This document shows positions 16,963 to 25,438 of a stretch of DNA of 64,000 nucleotides, piece by piece (positions within the stretch are counted from its first letter, which is position 1; each line of letters starts with the position of its first letter). The notes beneath the pieces are model-generated. The model was not told the origin of the DNA. It made no database searches and saw nothing but the letters and a program-made list of their open reading frames with translations. The translations under genes and the position numbers were made by a program. This DNA is from CAZENU01 sp965117035 (GTDB taxonomy: Bacteria > Chloroflexota > Dehalococcoidia > Lucifugimonadales > CAZENU01), in NCBI GenBank assembly GCA_965117035.1, contig OZ220748.1, positions 3,724,637 to 3,788,636 of the forward strand. Reading direction: 5' to 3'.

Positions 16963-17793
16963 ATGAAAACCACGGAACACGGCATCGAGAACAGTAGAGA
17001 CGTGGAGAACATGCACCACATGAGGCTCATGGCGCTGCTGCAAGAGCTGGTGCGGGAGAAGGGCTACAAGGGCGCGGCCAGGGTGCTGGAGATCGACCCG
17101 CAGACGGTGACGGACAGCGCCAAGACGGGGAGGCTGTCACGCCGGGTGCGGGACTCGCTGGAACGGGCGTTGCAGGAGGGAGTCGGGTCTGCGGCGGAGC
17201 GGCAGCGCAGGCGCAACGAGGAGCTGGAAGGCCGCATCGGGGCGCTGGAGCAGGGACACGAAGAGCTGGGCAAGGAGGTGCGCAGGCGTCTGTCGTCCAT
17301 CGAGGGCGAGGTGGCGTCCCTGCGTCGGGACGGACCCAGTGGGACCGGGGCCGGTCAGGCCGGCGCCGGTCCCTCCCCGTCGGAAGAGGCCCAGTCCGGT
17401 TCCGAAAAGCGGAGCGCCGGTCGGAAGCCTCCGTCGAAGCCGTCGATGCGGCGGGAGTACCCCGACCTGGTGACGCGGGAGGCTGCCGATGACGACGAGG
17501 AGATATTCGGCGACGCCCACCCCCTGGTCGTCGAGTGGCGGGAGCTGAAGGACTCGCATCCCATCGAGGGCGACGGGCTCGCGTGGCTCACGACCCAGGA
17601 GCGTCTCTTGACCCTGGAACTGGAGCTGCTCGAAGACCACGGGATGACGCTTCCCCCGGAGAAACAACCCCTCCGTGGCCTCGACCGGAGCGGGCAGATC
17701 ACCTGGCGCAGGTCAGCTCTCTCCGACACGCGGAGAGAGCGTGAGAAGGCCGAGTTGCTGAACAAGGTCACGTTCGGGCTCTGGCGCAAGTGA
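16963..17793 (+). CDS. DNA-binding coiled-coil protein of the element
   Basis: 276 residues. The N-terminal third has a helix-turn-helix-like run, LVREKGYKGAARVLEIDPQT then VTDSAKTGRLSRR, resembling a phage-type regulator. A coiled coil (about 80-120, ELEGRIGALEQGHEELGKEV) is followed by a Pro/Ser linker and a C-terminal basic-acidic helix region. A GGAGG site precedes the ATG. First gene of the plus-strand operon, it is a good candidate for an initiator or master regulator binding the repeats on either side, but no family was recognised. Confidence 0.7.
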   Translation: MKTTEHGIENSRDVENMHHMRLMALLQELVREKGYKGAARVLEIDPQTVTDSAKTGRLSRRVRDSLERALQEGVGSAAERQRRRNEELEGRIGALEQGHEELGKEVRRRLSSIEGEVASLRRDGPSGTGAGQAGAGPSPSEEAQSGSEKRSAGRKPPSKPSMRREYPDLVTREAADDDEEIFGDAHPLVVEWRELKDSHPIEGDGLAWLTTQERLLTLELELLEDHGMTLPPEKQPLRGLDRSGQITWRRSALSDTRREREKAELLNKVTFGLWRK

Positions 17794-18431
17794 ACGGGTC
17801 AAACAAGCGCCGGGGTTATCCGGTGAACTTTCGTTGAAGTTTTCTGTAACCAGACTGAACGATTTGGGCGGTTGGGTTGCAAAAGACTTCACAGCGGGTT
17901 TGCGGCGCGGTAATAATGGTCGTGCTGTTGGTTTTTCCAGGTTTCCGACCTTAGAAATCTGGGTGCGTGATCCCTGTTGCACGGGCTTTGCCCAAGAGGG
18001 AATGCTGGCACTGCGGAGTTTGACGTTGGTCCTTCGCAACCAGCGTGGGCCGAATCGACGAAGTTGACCCAGGTCCTTCGTCCTCGGTCCTGTCCGGTGG
18101 GTTGGAGTTTGACGTTGGTCCTTCTCCCGCAGGACACCTGTCTCGCCGTCTGAGGTTGATCGCCTCGGTCGTCGGACACCCGGGACGGAGCGCATGTTGC
18201 GTTTTGTCCTCTGCAAGCTGGTCGGAGTGCGTCTTGCGCCCCGACCGGCTCGACATGTCTGCGGCATGGCTGTCACACGGACGGGCCGCAGCTTCGACAC
18301 GCGCCGGTCTGCGGTGAATAGCAGGCTGGCCGCTTCACGTCTCGCAGCTTTTCCCCTGGACGATTTGCGCCCTGGGCGAGCTGCGTCTTCGGCACGGAGT
18401 CAGAGTCCCAAGTCACAAGGAGGTATTGCGC
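17794..18431. repeat. Non-coding region with three spaced repeats
   Basis: 638 bases with no plausible gene on either strand. A 21-base repeat (core GTTTGACGTTGGTCCTTC) is found at 18015-18035 and 18104-18124. A degenerate third copy (AGTTGACCCAGGTCCTTC) sits midway at about 18062, so the units are 44-45 bases apart. GGGTGCGTGA at 17961 and TTGCAAAAG at 17878 echo the control region before 16963. TTATCCGGT near 17817 only partly resembles a DnaA box. The repeats look like an iteron-type origin, an oriT accessory site or an operator array. Confidence 0.5.
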
Positions 18432-18824
18432 ATGGAAGTTCAGGCAGGTCGGATTCCGAAGAGCAAGAGGCAGGTCATCGGCGACCGCGTGGTCGTCAAC
18501 CCCCGCACCCGCGTCAGCGTTATGCGCGACGTGGACGGCAACGTCATCGACACGGTGCGGCTGTCCATGGAGGTCTGCGGCTGCGGGTACTCCTACGCAC
18601 GTCCTGGGGTGGGCTACGCCGGGCCGCACGGCTGGTACTGCAAGCGGTGCGGGCAGTTGCACACGGTCGACAGGGTGAAGGCCAGGGGCGCCGGCAAGGA
18701 CCTGCCCCACCTGAAGCCCGACCCCGCGCTGGCGAGGGAGTTCGACAAGAGGGCCGCCGGGGTGTCGTACGACTGGTCGACCCCTGACGACTTGCGGGCT
18801 GACATAGACAACGAAGGGAGGTAA
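18432..18824 (+). CDS. Zinc-binding-like small protein
   Basis: A 130-residue protein with a probable zinc knuckle, CGCGYSYARPGVGYAGPHGW then YCKRCGQL: a CxC and a CxxC about 20 residues apart. The N-terminal half is basic and beta-rich; the C-terminal half ends with an acidic segment. AAGGAGG sits 9 bases before the ATG at 18432. It is followed by another zinc-ribbon protein 5 bases downstream. Function unknown; DNA or RNA binding is likely. Confidence 0.65.
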   Translation: MEVQAGRIPKSKRQVIGDRVVVNPRTRVSVMRDVDGNVIDTVRLSMEVCGCGYSYARPGVGYAGPHGWYCKRCGQLHTVDRVKARGAGKDLPHLKPDPALAREFDKRAAGVSYDWSTPDDLRADIDNEGR

Positions 18825-18829
18825 CGCAC

Positions 18830-19315
18830 ATGGACGAATCACGGACACGGACGGAACGGTACACGGGACCCAGCGCAGGACGGATCGCCGACCTGCTGCC
18901 TCACAGGGTCAGCTTCGAGAAGGGCTGGTTCTGGACCAAGGCGGTCTGTCACGGCGGCGAGTCTGACGCGCTGGCGTTCCGGCAGAGGCCCGACGGCAAT
19001 GGCATCGAAGTGCGGTGCCACACCCAGGGTTGCTCGGCCGGGGTGGCGATAACCGAGCTGGAGGTGCTCGTCGGGCTGGACATCTGGACGGCCTTCGAGC
19101 CGGTATCCGACGCACGGGCCAGGGCCCCGGAGAAGCGGCCATGGTGGAGGCGGCCAAGGGTCGTCGGGGCCGGGGTCATAGCCCTGGTCGTGGCGGCGCC
19201 GCTGCTGACGCTGGACGTCGAGCTCTTCTTCCTCAACCTGTTCGGGCTGGGGATGCTGGCGCTGCTGCTCTGGCGGTTCATGCCCCGGCGTCCGGCGCGG
19301 AGGTTCCGCCGCTGA
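18830..19315 (+). CDS. Zinc-ribbon plus two-TM protein, unknown
   Basis: 161 residues. The N-terminal part looks like a primase-type CHC2 finger remnant: AVCHGG near 36-41 and VRCHTQGCSAG near 62-72, suggesting a Cys/His metal site. The second half has two TM helices (VVGAGVIALVVAAPLLTL and a following FFLNLFGLGMLALLLW), then a basic tail. GGGAGG precedes the ATG. A membrane-tethered nucleic-acid-binding protein is a reasonable reading. It is followed by an intrinsic terminator. Confidence 0.6.
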   Translation: MDESRTRTERYTGPSAGRIADLLPHRVSFEKGWFWTKAVCHGGESDALAFRQRPDGNGIEVRCHTQGCSAGVAITELEVLVGLDIWTAFEPVSDARARAPEKRPWWRRPRVVGAGVIALVVAAPLLTLDVELFFLNLFGLGMLALLLWRFMPRRPARRFRR

Positions 19316-19352
19316 CCGGGCGGGCTCCGCTCACTCACAACCCATTCAACGC

Positions 19353-19390
19353 AAGGGCCGTCTCCTCCGGGGGACGGCCCTTCTTCTTTG
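19353..19390 (+). terminator. Intrinsic terminator
   Basis: AAGGGCCGTC (19353-19362) pairs perfectly with GACGGCCCTT (19373-19382) across a 10-base loop and is followed by TTCTTTG. It closes the transcript of the zinc-ribbon genes and separates them from the primase unit. Confidence 0.7.
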
Positions 19391-19449
19391 TCCGCAATTG
19401 GGCGCGGATCGACGGCAACACACAAGTTGAAGCACTAAGGAGGTGCGAG

Positions 19450-19917
19450 ATGACGACGGCGACACTGGTAGCAGGCAACGGGACGATGGAGGCGATGGAC
19501 AGGCCCCGGCGCAGCCTGGAGGAGCTGGTCGACCAGCTCTTCGCTGCGATGGGATTCAAGGATGCGGCGGAGACGGAGGAGCCCACCGCGACGCGGAGCA
19601 TCCACGAGGCCCGGAGGCTCAGGCAGGCTGGGGACGTCGACACCGCGCTGGCGGTGCTCGGCGACGTGAACGTGGCGCAGGCCACGCCGAGGGAGGTCCG
19701 CTGGGCCTTCTCCGAGTGGAAGGGCCTCATCAGGCGGCGGTTCGGAGACAAGGACGCGGCGCTCTACACCCAGGGCGCAGGACGGGCCGCCGCGCTGGTG
19801 CCACAGGGCAACGGGACGCTGGAGGTCGTGGCGGCGCTGGGGATGCGCTGGAAGGCCGGCAAGCTGGTCTCGGAGCGGAGCCTCCGGGGGCTCAGGCCCC
19901 TGGCCGGAGGCGCGTGA
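19450..19917 (+). CDS. Hypothetical protein preceding primase
   Basis: A 155-residue, mostly helical protein with RRSLEELVDQLFAAMGF near 20-36 and HEARRLRQAGDVDTALAVL near 58-76, the latter resembling a TPR-like hairpin. AAGGAGGTG lies just before the ATG at 19450. Its stop overlaps the primase start (TGATG), so the two are translated together. It may be an accessory factor of the primase; this is inferred from coupling. Confidence 0.65.
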   Translation: MTTATLVAGNGTMEAMDRPRRSLEELVDQLFAAMGFKDAAETEEPTATRSIHEARRLRQAGDVDTALAVLGDVNVAQATPREVRWAFSEWKGLIRRRFGDKDAALYTQGAGRAAALVPQGNGTLEVVAALGMRWKAGKLVSERSLRGLRPLAGGA

Positions 19918-20981
19918 TGGTTGTCGCCAACGTCGACTTTCCGGCCCTGAGGGCACGGCACGACCTGGGCGACACGGTGGAGGCCGCCGGAGTGCGGCTC
20001 AGGGGAAGGGGCAGGGTCCGCCAGGGCATCTGCCCCTTCCACGACGAGGCTGAGGGGTCCTTCACTGTGTACGAAAACTCCCAGAAATTCTGGTGCTTCG
20101 GCTGCGGCGAGAGAGGCGACGTGCTGGATTTCGTGCGGAAGTCCGAGGGGCTGTCGCTGCCGGAGGCCATCGCGCGGCTGGACGGCAGCCCAGGGCTTGC
20201 GCCCAGGGCCGCTAATCGTCCAGCCCGAACGCGGCGTCCTGCGTCCGCCGCGCTGCCTCCCCGCGACCCCGCCCTGCTGACGGCGGCGGCGCGCTTCTAC
20301 GCCGGTTGTCTCCGGCGTTCGACAGAAGCGCGGGAGTACCTGGACTCGCGTGGCGTCGGCCCCGTCGCCGCAGACCGCCTCGGCCTCGGCTATGCGCCGG
20401 GCAGCGGTCTGCGGCAGGCCCTGGAGTCCCTCGGCTTCTCCGAGAAGCGTATCAGGGACTCCGGGCTGTTCATGGAGCGGGGATCGGAGCGGTTCGCCGG
20501 CATGGTCGTCGTCTCCGACCCCGTGTCGAGCACGGGGCAGGCAGGCGGCCTCGTCCGCTGGCTGAAGGGCCGGGCGGTCTCTCCTGACCGGACACCCCGC
20601 TTCCAGGCCCTTCCCGGCCCCAAGCCGGTGCTCGGACTCGGCAGGCTCGGCCCCGCTCCCCCGTGGGTCGTCGTTGCCGAGGGGGTCTTCGACTGGCTCC
20701 TCCTTACCGGATGGGGCCTCCCCGCCTGCGCTGCCCTGGGAACCCAGGGCGTTGAGCGCATCGCCTCCGCGCTCCGGGGCTGCCCCCGCGTCTTCCTCGC
20801 CTTCGACAACGACGACGCGGGACGCGAGGCGACGGACGGGCTTTTGACCCTGCTCGGACGCAGGGCCGCCGCCGTCGCCCTTCCCGAAGGCATCGGCGAC
20901 GTGGCCGAGCTTGCGGCCCTTCCCCAGGGCCGCTCCCTCTTCCTCCGCCTGCTCTCCCAGGCGGCCCACACCGCCCGCTAG
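19917..20981 (+). CDS. DnaG-type DNA primase
   Basis: A 354-residue primase that makes RNA primers for replication of the element. The CHC2 zinc finger is complete: C39, H42, C60, C63 (CPFH...CFGC). The catalytic core follows, with a TOPRIM domain showing VVAEGVFDWLLL near 248 and AFDNDDAGREA near 298. It is about half the length of chromosomal DnaG and lacks the helicase-binding C-terminal domain, as in phage and plasmid primases. ATG at 19917, coupled to the upstream gene. Confidence 0.86.
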   Translation: MVVANVDFPALRARHDLGDTVEAAGVRLRGRGRVRQGICPFHDEAEGSFTVYENSQKFWCFGCGERGDVLDFVRKSEGLSLPEAIARLDGSPGLAPRAANRPARTRRPASAALPPRDPALLTAAARFYAGCLRRSTEAREYLDSRGVGPVAADRLGLGYAPGSGLRQALESLGFSEKRIRDSGLFMERGSERFAGMVVVSDPVSSTGQAGGLVRWLKGRAVSPDRTPRFQALPGPKPVLGLGRLGPAPPWVVVAEGVFDWLLLTGWGLPACAALGTQGVERIASALRGCPRVFLAFDNDDAGREATDGLLTLLGRRAAAVALPEGIGDVAELAALPQGRSLFLRLLSQAAHTAR

Positions 20982-21188
20982 CGGCTTCCCGCCGCTCCCC
21001 TGCGGGCTTTCCCCTCCCCTCCATTTCCCCCCTAGCGGAGCCTGTCTCGCTCCGCTTCCCCCATCCCCAATCCCAATGCCCAGGAGGTCCTATGCCCATT
21101 TCACGACGGGCCATGCCCGCGCACGGATTCCCATAGGGAACCCGCCCACCGTTCATTCGCTACAGGACAACAAGGAAGGAGACACGAA

Positions 21189-22100
21189 ATGTCCACCAAC
21201 AACGGAAGCAACAACGGTGTCCACAAGGACACTGCCATAGCCACGGTCAACGGCAACGGGCACAAGCCCGAAGCCGCCATTCCGGTCGGGCACGACCCCG
21301 CATTGAGCGCGGGGCAGGCCCTGTACTGGGACGGGCTCTCGCCCGCAATCACGCAGGCTCTCGGCCAGCCCCTCGACCCTAAGCTGGTCTCCCAGCGCAG
21401 GGGGCGAGGCAACAAGTCCTTCGACTACCTCGAAGGGCACGCCGTCATCGACCAGGCCAACCGCATCTTCGGCTACGGCGGCTGGGGCTACGAGTTGGTC
21501 GGCGACGTGACGCTGCGCCAGATCGAGACGGTCGATAGCGAGACCGGCGAGGTCAAGACCGCCAGGGCCTACTGCGCCCCGGTGCGGGTCACCGTGGCGG
21601 GCGCTCTGCCCCGCACAGACATCGGCGTCCACCCGGTGACGGAGGACACCGTTGACGGCCACGACACGGCCATCAAGGGAGCGGTGACCGACGGCATGAA
21701 GCGGGCGTTCCGCAGCTTCGGCGTGCAGTTCGGCAACGGCTTCTACGGCGACCAGCCCCCCGCCAACGCCTCGGCTCAGCCGCAGCGCGCCCCCGTCAGA
21801 AGCCAGCCCCGGACCGGCTCCCAGTCCAACGGCAACTCCGGCAGGTCCCAGGCCAGTCGCTCCACGCGGCAGGCCCAGCCCAAGAACGGCAACGACTCCC
21901 AGGTCGAGAAGCTGCGCAAGGAGCTCTCCGAGATCGCCTCGGAGATGGGCCTCGACGACGACAGGCTGCGCGCCCAAGTCGTGAATAAGACAGGCAAGAG
22001 CATCGACGACCTGACGGCCGACGAGCTCAAGGAACTGGTGGAGGCCGCCGACAAGAGGCTCCAGCAGGTGAAGCAGGGGCAGGCCAAGCAGGCCGCCTAG
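21189..22100 (+). CDS. Rad52/Rad22-type single-strand annealing protein
   Basis: A 303-residue recombinase of the phage/ICE Rad52 group, which anneals complementary single strands. The conserved core is SFDYLEGHAVIDQANRIFGY followed by GWGYEL, and the late KGAVTDGMKRAFRSFGVQFG helix with GNGFYGD. The N-terminal 45 residues are Asn/Gly-rich. The C-terminal 100 residues are a Gln/Arg-rich linker and a helical tail. AAGGAGA precedes the ATG. It pairs functionally with the exonuclease at 23131, like Red-beta with Red-exo. Confidence 0.86.
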   Translation: MSTNNGSNNGVHKDTAIATVNGNGHKPEAAIPVGHDPALSAGQALYWDGLSPAITQALGQPLDPKLVSQRRGRGNKSFDYLEGHAVIDQANRIFGYGGWGYELVGDVTLRQIETVDSETGEVKTARAYCAPVRVTVAGALPRTDIGVHPVTEDTVDGHDTAIKGAVTDGMKRAFRSFGVQFGNGFYGDQPPANASAQPQRAPVRSQPRTGSQSNGNSGRSQASRSTRQAQPKNGNDSQVEKLRKELSEIASEMGLDDDRLRAQVVNKTGKSIDDLTADELKELVEAADKRLQQVKQGQAKQAA

Positions 22101-22125
22101 TCCGACCGGACAACCGGCACATGGG

Positions 22126-22160
22126 AGCGGGGTTCGTCTCCTTCAAGGGGCGGCCCCGCT
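22126..22160 (+). terminator. Intergenic GC hairpin
   Basis: AGCGGGG (22126-22132) pairs with CCCCGCT (22154-22160), with extra pairing inside. It lies between the Rad52-type gene and the next ribosome-binding site. No U tract follows, so it may attenuate or protect the message rather than terminate it. Confidence 0.45.
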
Positions 22161-22191
22161 TCCGCATTACAGGAAAGAGAGGACAGGACCG

Positions 22192-22695
22192 ATGACGACC
22201 ATGACCGCAACCTACACACCCTGGGGCTGGACGAGGGACGTGGTGGAGCTGGCCGAGGGCATTCTGAGGGTCACGACGCCCTCGCACAGCGGGCTGAAGC
22301 TCAGCCGGGAGCGGTGGGACGAACTCCCCGCCGCCGTCCGCGACACGATGCTCACCCCCACCTTCGCCGAGGAGGACTGCGAGGAACCCATCGTGCGGCT
22401 GCTCCTGGGAGTCGGCGACGACCGAGACCGGGAGACGGCCCTCATCGTGGCAGACTACTTCGACCGCTACGCCCCCGCGCTCCCCTTCATCCGTCATTAC
22501 CCGCCCGGTCTCCACTACCACGTCCTCTTCTACTGGGGAGGCTACGGCTCGGACCCCTTCGAGCGCTTCGACACCCTCGTCGAGGCCGAGTCCTTCGCCA
22601 ACGACCCGGAGATGGTCACGAAGTACGGGCGGATGGAGACCATCCATTGCAGCCGGACGCGCCCGCTCTGCCTGCCGGAAGGGCCAGGACGATGA
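22192..22695 (+). CDS. DUF7007-like protein
   Basis: A 167-residue protein of the type found on ICEs and plasmids. TPWGWTRDVVELAEGILRVT, SHSGLKLSRERWDELP and an EEDCEEPIVRLLL acidic segment match the DUF7007 pattern as I recall it. The family has no proven function; its members sit next to antirestriction and replication genes. AAAGAGAGGAC precedes the ATG. The stop overlaps the TSCPD gene start (ATGA). Confidence 0.6.
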   Translation: MTTMTATYTPWGWTRDVVELAEGILRVTTPSHSGLKLSRERWDELPAAVRDTMLTPTFAEEDCEEPIVRLLLGVGDDRDRETALIVADYFDRYAPALPFIRHYPPGLHYHVLFYWGGYGSDPFERFDTLVEAESFANDPEMVTKYGRMETIHCSRTRPLCLPEGPGR

Positions 22696-23096
22696 GCGGT
22701 TCGACGCGGCCCAGGCCGCGCAGCCTTCCCAGCACGACGACGAAGCTGCAAACGGAGTTCGGCAACCTCTACGTCACCGTCTCGACGGACGAAGACGGAC
22801 GGCCCTTCGAGGTCTTCGGTTGGCTCGGCAAGGGCGGCTCGTTCCAGCACGGCGTGACCGAGCTGGCCTGCCGCCTCGTCTCCCTGCACCTGCGCCGGGG
22901 AACCCCATTGGAGGAGGTGATCGACCAGATGCAGGGCATCCAGGAGATGCAGCCCTTCTGGAACAGCCTGGACGACGGCAGGAGTGTCGCCGTCCACGGC
23001 CTCGGCGACGGCATCGCCCACATCCTCAAGGCTCACCTTCGGGCCAGCGAGGAACAGGACACGGACCAGGAAGCGGACATCAGGGCCGCCGCATGA
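22692..23096 (+). CDS. Stand-alone TSCPD-domain protein
   Basis: 134 residues. The TSCPD domain is normally the C-terminal end of vitamin B12-dependent ribonucleotide reductases. Matching features are LQTEFGNLYVTVSTDEDGRP, FEVFGWLGKGGS, a central ELACRLVSLHLRRGTPLEEV helix and the final DQMQGIQEMQPF strand. Here it stands alone, coupled to the DUF7007-like gene. It may bind or modulate the host reductase to alter dNTP supply during replication; that is inference. Confidence 0.7.
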   Translation: MSGSTRPRPRSLPSTTTKLQTEFGNLYVTVSTDEDGRPFEVFGWLGKGGSFQHGVTELACRLVSLHLRRGTPLEEVIDQMQGIQEMQPFWNSLDDGRSVAVHGLGDGIAHILKAHLRASEEQDTDQEADIRAAA

Positions 23097-23130
23097 CCAT
23101 CCATCTACAGGACACAAGGAGGCAGAGACG

Positions 23131-24237
23131 ATGACAGCAACGACAGACATCGACAGGGCGGAGGTCTTCTCCCGCCCTTCGGCGCGGTTCGACGGCGACG
23201 GCAACATCGAGGTGCGGGCATCGGCGGCCCTGGGCTGCCGCCGCTCCCTCTGGTACGCCGCGACCGGGTACGAGCCCACAAACCCGCCCAGCGACGACTC
23301 GCTGACGGCGATGGAGGCGGGCAACGCCCTGGAGCCGGTGGTGGTAAGGGCGATGGAGCGGGCGGGCTGGCAGGTGGACGCCGCCGACCCCGGGAACCCG
23401 AAGCAGGTGGCCGTGAAAGTCGGCCCGAACATACTGGTGACCGGCCACCCGGACGGGACGGTGCGGATGCCCCTGACGGGAGACGAGGCGCCCCCGCAGA
23501 TCTTCCTCTTCGAGGGGGAACCGGAGACCCCCGCCTACGGCGACCCGATGGTCGTCGAGATCAAGACGCGGGGGCCGGATGCCTTCAAGCGTTGGCAGAC
23601 GCTCGGAGCCGAGCGCAGCCACCCGGCAGCGGTGGCCCAGGCCGCCTTCTACACCCTCGGAGAGTTCGGGGAGATGCGGCCAACGGTCATCGCCACGATG
23701 GACACGGGCGACCGCACCTGGGACTGGGAGCGGATACCAGCCGACCGGCTGGAACGGTCCCTGCAAGACGCCTGTGCCTGGCTCGGCGAGCTGGGGGCGC
23801 ACCACGTCGAGAACGGGCCGGACCCCGACGCCCTGCCGGAGCGGGATTTCACCGCCGACACCTGGCAGTGCCGCTCCTGCCCCTTCCTTGCCGTCTGCCT
23901 GCCGGGTACGGCTGCGGAGGACGGGACCGACGAGGACATGGAAACCGAAGGAAAGGAGGTTACGGACGAGGAGGCGCGGGAGGCGGTCGCGGCCTACACC
24001 GAGGCCCAGGAGTCCCTGAAGGAGCCTGAGAAGGCCAAGCGCGGGGCGCTGGACACTCTGAAGGCGTGGATGGGCCGACAAAGTGACACGAAGGTGACCG
24101 TGAACGGAAGGACGGTCAGCCTCGTGCAGACGACACGGTACTCGGTCAACCACCGGAGGCTCAACGAGGCGCTCGACCCTGAGACCAGGGCCGAGATCGT
24201 CACGGAGAACGAGTCGGAGTACGTGCGGGTCAGCTAG
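23131..24237 (+). CDS. Cas4/RecB-type PD-(D/E)XK exonuclease
   Basis: A 368-residue nuclease. An early Cys (GCRRSLWYAATG, C36), a later three-Cys cluster WQCRSCPFLAVC near 248-259 and the central motif VTGHPDGT ... MVVEIKT (D-x(n)-ExK) are the hallmarks of the Cas4/AddB-like class, where four cysteines hold an iron-sulfur cluster. Its C-terminal helical part extends past the cluster. AAGGAGG precedes the ATG at 23131. It probably resects DNA ends for the Rad52-type annealing protein. Confidence 0.8.
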   Translation: MTATTDIDRAEVFSRPSARFDGDGNIEVRASAALGCRRSLWYAATGYEPTNPPSDDSLTAMEAGNALEPVVVRAMERAGWQVDAADPGNPKQVAVKVGPNILVTGHPDGTVRMPLTGDEAPPQIFLFEGEPETPAYGDPMVVEIKTRGPDAFKRWQTLGAERSHPAAVAQAAFYTLGEFGEMRPTVIATMDTGDRTWDWERIPADRLERSLQDACAWLGELGAHHVENGPDPDALPERDFTADTWQCRSCPFLAVCLPGTAAEDGTDEDMETEGKEVTDEEAREAVAAYTEAQESLKEPEKAKRGALDTLKAWMGRQSDTKVTVNGRTVSLVQTTRYSVNHRRLNEALDPETRAEIVTENESEYVRVS

Positions 24238-24261
24238 ACGCTCCTTCATTGGAGCGCCGGA

Positions 24262-24295
24262 CGGGCCGTCTTCCCATCTACGGGAGGGCGGCCCG
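24262..24295 (+). terminator. Intergenic GC hairpin
   Basis: A 14-pair stem (24262-24275 with 24282-24295, two G-U pairs) with the six-base loop ATCTAC, between the exonuclease and SSB genes. It has no U tract but is long and stable enough to halt or shield transcripts. Confidence 0.5.
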
Positions 24296-24353
24296 CTCCC
24301 ATTTCAGACGGGCGCGGGGAGACTGCGCCACTACACACAGAAGGAGAATCGAA

Positions 24354-24716
24354 ATGTCACGGACGATCAACAAGGTAACGCTTCTGGGCAGAGTCGGGAC
24401 GGACCCGGAGATGCAGTACACGCCGGGCGGCACCGCCATCACCAAGCTGCGGCTGGCGACGGACCGCTACCGCAAGGACGCCGAGCCGGAGACGGACTGG
24501 CACGACGTGACGTGCTGGGCCGGGCTCGCCGAGGCCGTCAACAACTACGTCGGCAAGGGCCAGCGCATCTACGTCGAGGGCCGTCTCGTCCAGAACACCT
24601 GGGAGGGAGACGACGGCCAGCGCCGCCACCGCACCGAGGTCCACGCCTCCGAGGTCGTGTTCCTCGACGGCAACGGCAACGGCGCCGGGCAGGCGGAGGA
24701 TGACTCCCTCTTCTAG
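24354..24716 (+). CDS. ssb: Single-stranded DNA-binding protein
   Basis: A 120-residue SSB with the full OB fold: NKVTLLGRVGTDPEMQYTPG, ATDRYRKDAEPETDWHDV, GKGQRIYVEGRLVQNTWE and ASEVVFLDGN. It ends in the acidic tip DDSLF, a variant of the DDDIPF tail that recruits replication proteins. It protects single strands during replication or transfer. AAGGAGA precedes the ATG at 24354. Confidence 0.93.
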   Translation: MSRTINKVTLLGRVGTDPEMQYTPGGTAITKLRLATDRYRKDAEPETDWHDVTCWAGLAEAVNNYVGKGQRIYVEGRLVQNTWEGDDGQRRHRTEVHASEVVFLDGNGNGAGQAEDDSLF

Positions 24717-24741
24717 CCCGCCGACCTGCAACCAACACCGA

Positions 24742-24798
24742 CGCCCGTACCGGACGGGCGCACACGGGGCCGCTTCCAATCCACAGGGGGCGGCCCCG
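24742..24798 (+). terminator. Two consecutive GC hairpins
   Basis: CGCCCGT/ACGGGCG (24742-24760, seven perfect pairs) is followed by CGGGGCCGC/GCGGCCCCG (24765-24773 with 24790-24798, nine perfect pairs). A pyrimidine-rich CTTCTGTTC follows the second. They separate ssb from radC. Confidence 0.5.
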
Positions 24799-24831
24799 CT
24801 TCTGTTCTAACCGGTATCCAAGGAGGCCGAA

Positions 24832-25338
24832 ATGACCACCATCACAGCACAACACACGGACACCCTGCTGGACGCCCTGCGGCGCAACCTCGACGTTCTC
24901 GGAGAGCTGGCGATCCGCCACCAGGTGGAAGTTCTCCCGGAGCGCCCCGGCGACGTTCCCGCCGTTTCCTGCCCGGAGGACGTGCAGCGCCTGGTCGGGC
25001 GCGAGATGTCGCAGCTTGCCCAGGAGCAGGTTCGCGTCCTCCTTCTGGATCGGAAGAACAAGGTGGTCGGCCAGCGCGTCATCTACCAGGGGAATGCCTA
25101 CTCCGCGATCGTGCGAGCTGCCGAGGTCTTCCGTCCCGCGGTCGTCGAGGCCGTACCCCACGTCATCATCGTGCACAACCATCCCTCGGCGGACCCGTCT
25201 CCCAGCCCGGAGGACATCCGCATCACCGAGGACCTGGTGAACGCCGCCAAGCTCCTCGGCATCGACTTGCTCGACCACATCGTGATCGGCGGGGACAGGT
25301 TCGTCAGCCTCAAGGACCGGGGCCTGATACCCCTCTAG
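24832..25338 (+). CDS. radC: RadC/JAB-domain protein
   Basis: A 168-residue RadC-type protein with the complete metal-binding motif HNHPSADPSPSPEDIRIT and the strand VRVLLLDRKNKVVGQRVIYQ before it. It has only the JAB domain, without the helix-hairpin-helix part of chromosomal RadC, which is the usual form on mobile elements. Its role in DNA repair or element maintenance is unsettled. AAGGAGG precedes the ATG. Confidence 0.9.
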   Translation: MTTITAQHTDTLLDALRRNLDVLGELAIRHQVEVLPERPGDVPAVSCPEDVQRLVGREMSQLAQEQVRVLLLDRKNKVVGQRVIYQGNAYSAIVRAAEVFRPAVVEAVPHVIIVHNHPSADPSPSPEDIRITEDLVNAAKLLGIDLLDHIVIGGDRFVSLKDRGLIPL

Positions 25339-25384
25339 GAAATGCGGTACACGACCGGACCGCCCATGCCGTCCGGCCCCTCAC

Positions 25385-25405
25385 GCGGGGACACCCTCCC
25401 CGCGC
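25385..25405 (+). terminator. Intergenic GC hairpin
   Basis: CGCGGGG (25385-25391) pairs perfectly with CCCCGCG (25399-25405) across a seven-base loop, between radC and the next gene. No U tract. Confidence 0.4.
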
Positions 25406-25438
25406 ACCGGATCAACCCCACACGCAAGGAGGTTCGCA

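Noticed and set aside
17811..17825. TTATCCGGT as a DnaA box
   Set aside because: Only the first six bases match the TTATCCACA consensus and no cluster of further boxes was seen.
17713..18300. Overlapping minus-strand ORFs across the gap after 17793
   Set aside because: They reuse the 21-base repeats as coding sequence, lack ribosome-binding sites and have no family resemblance.
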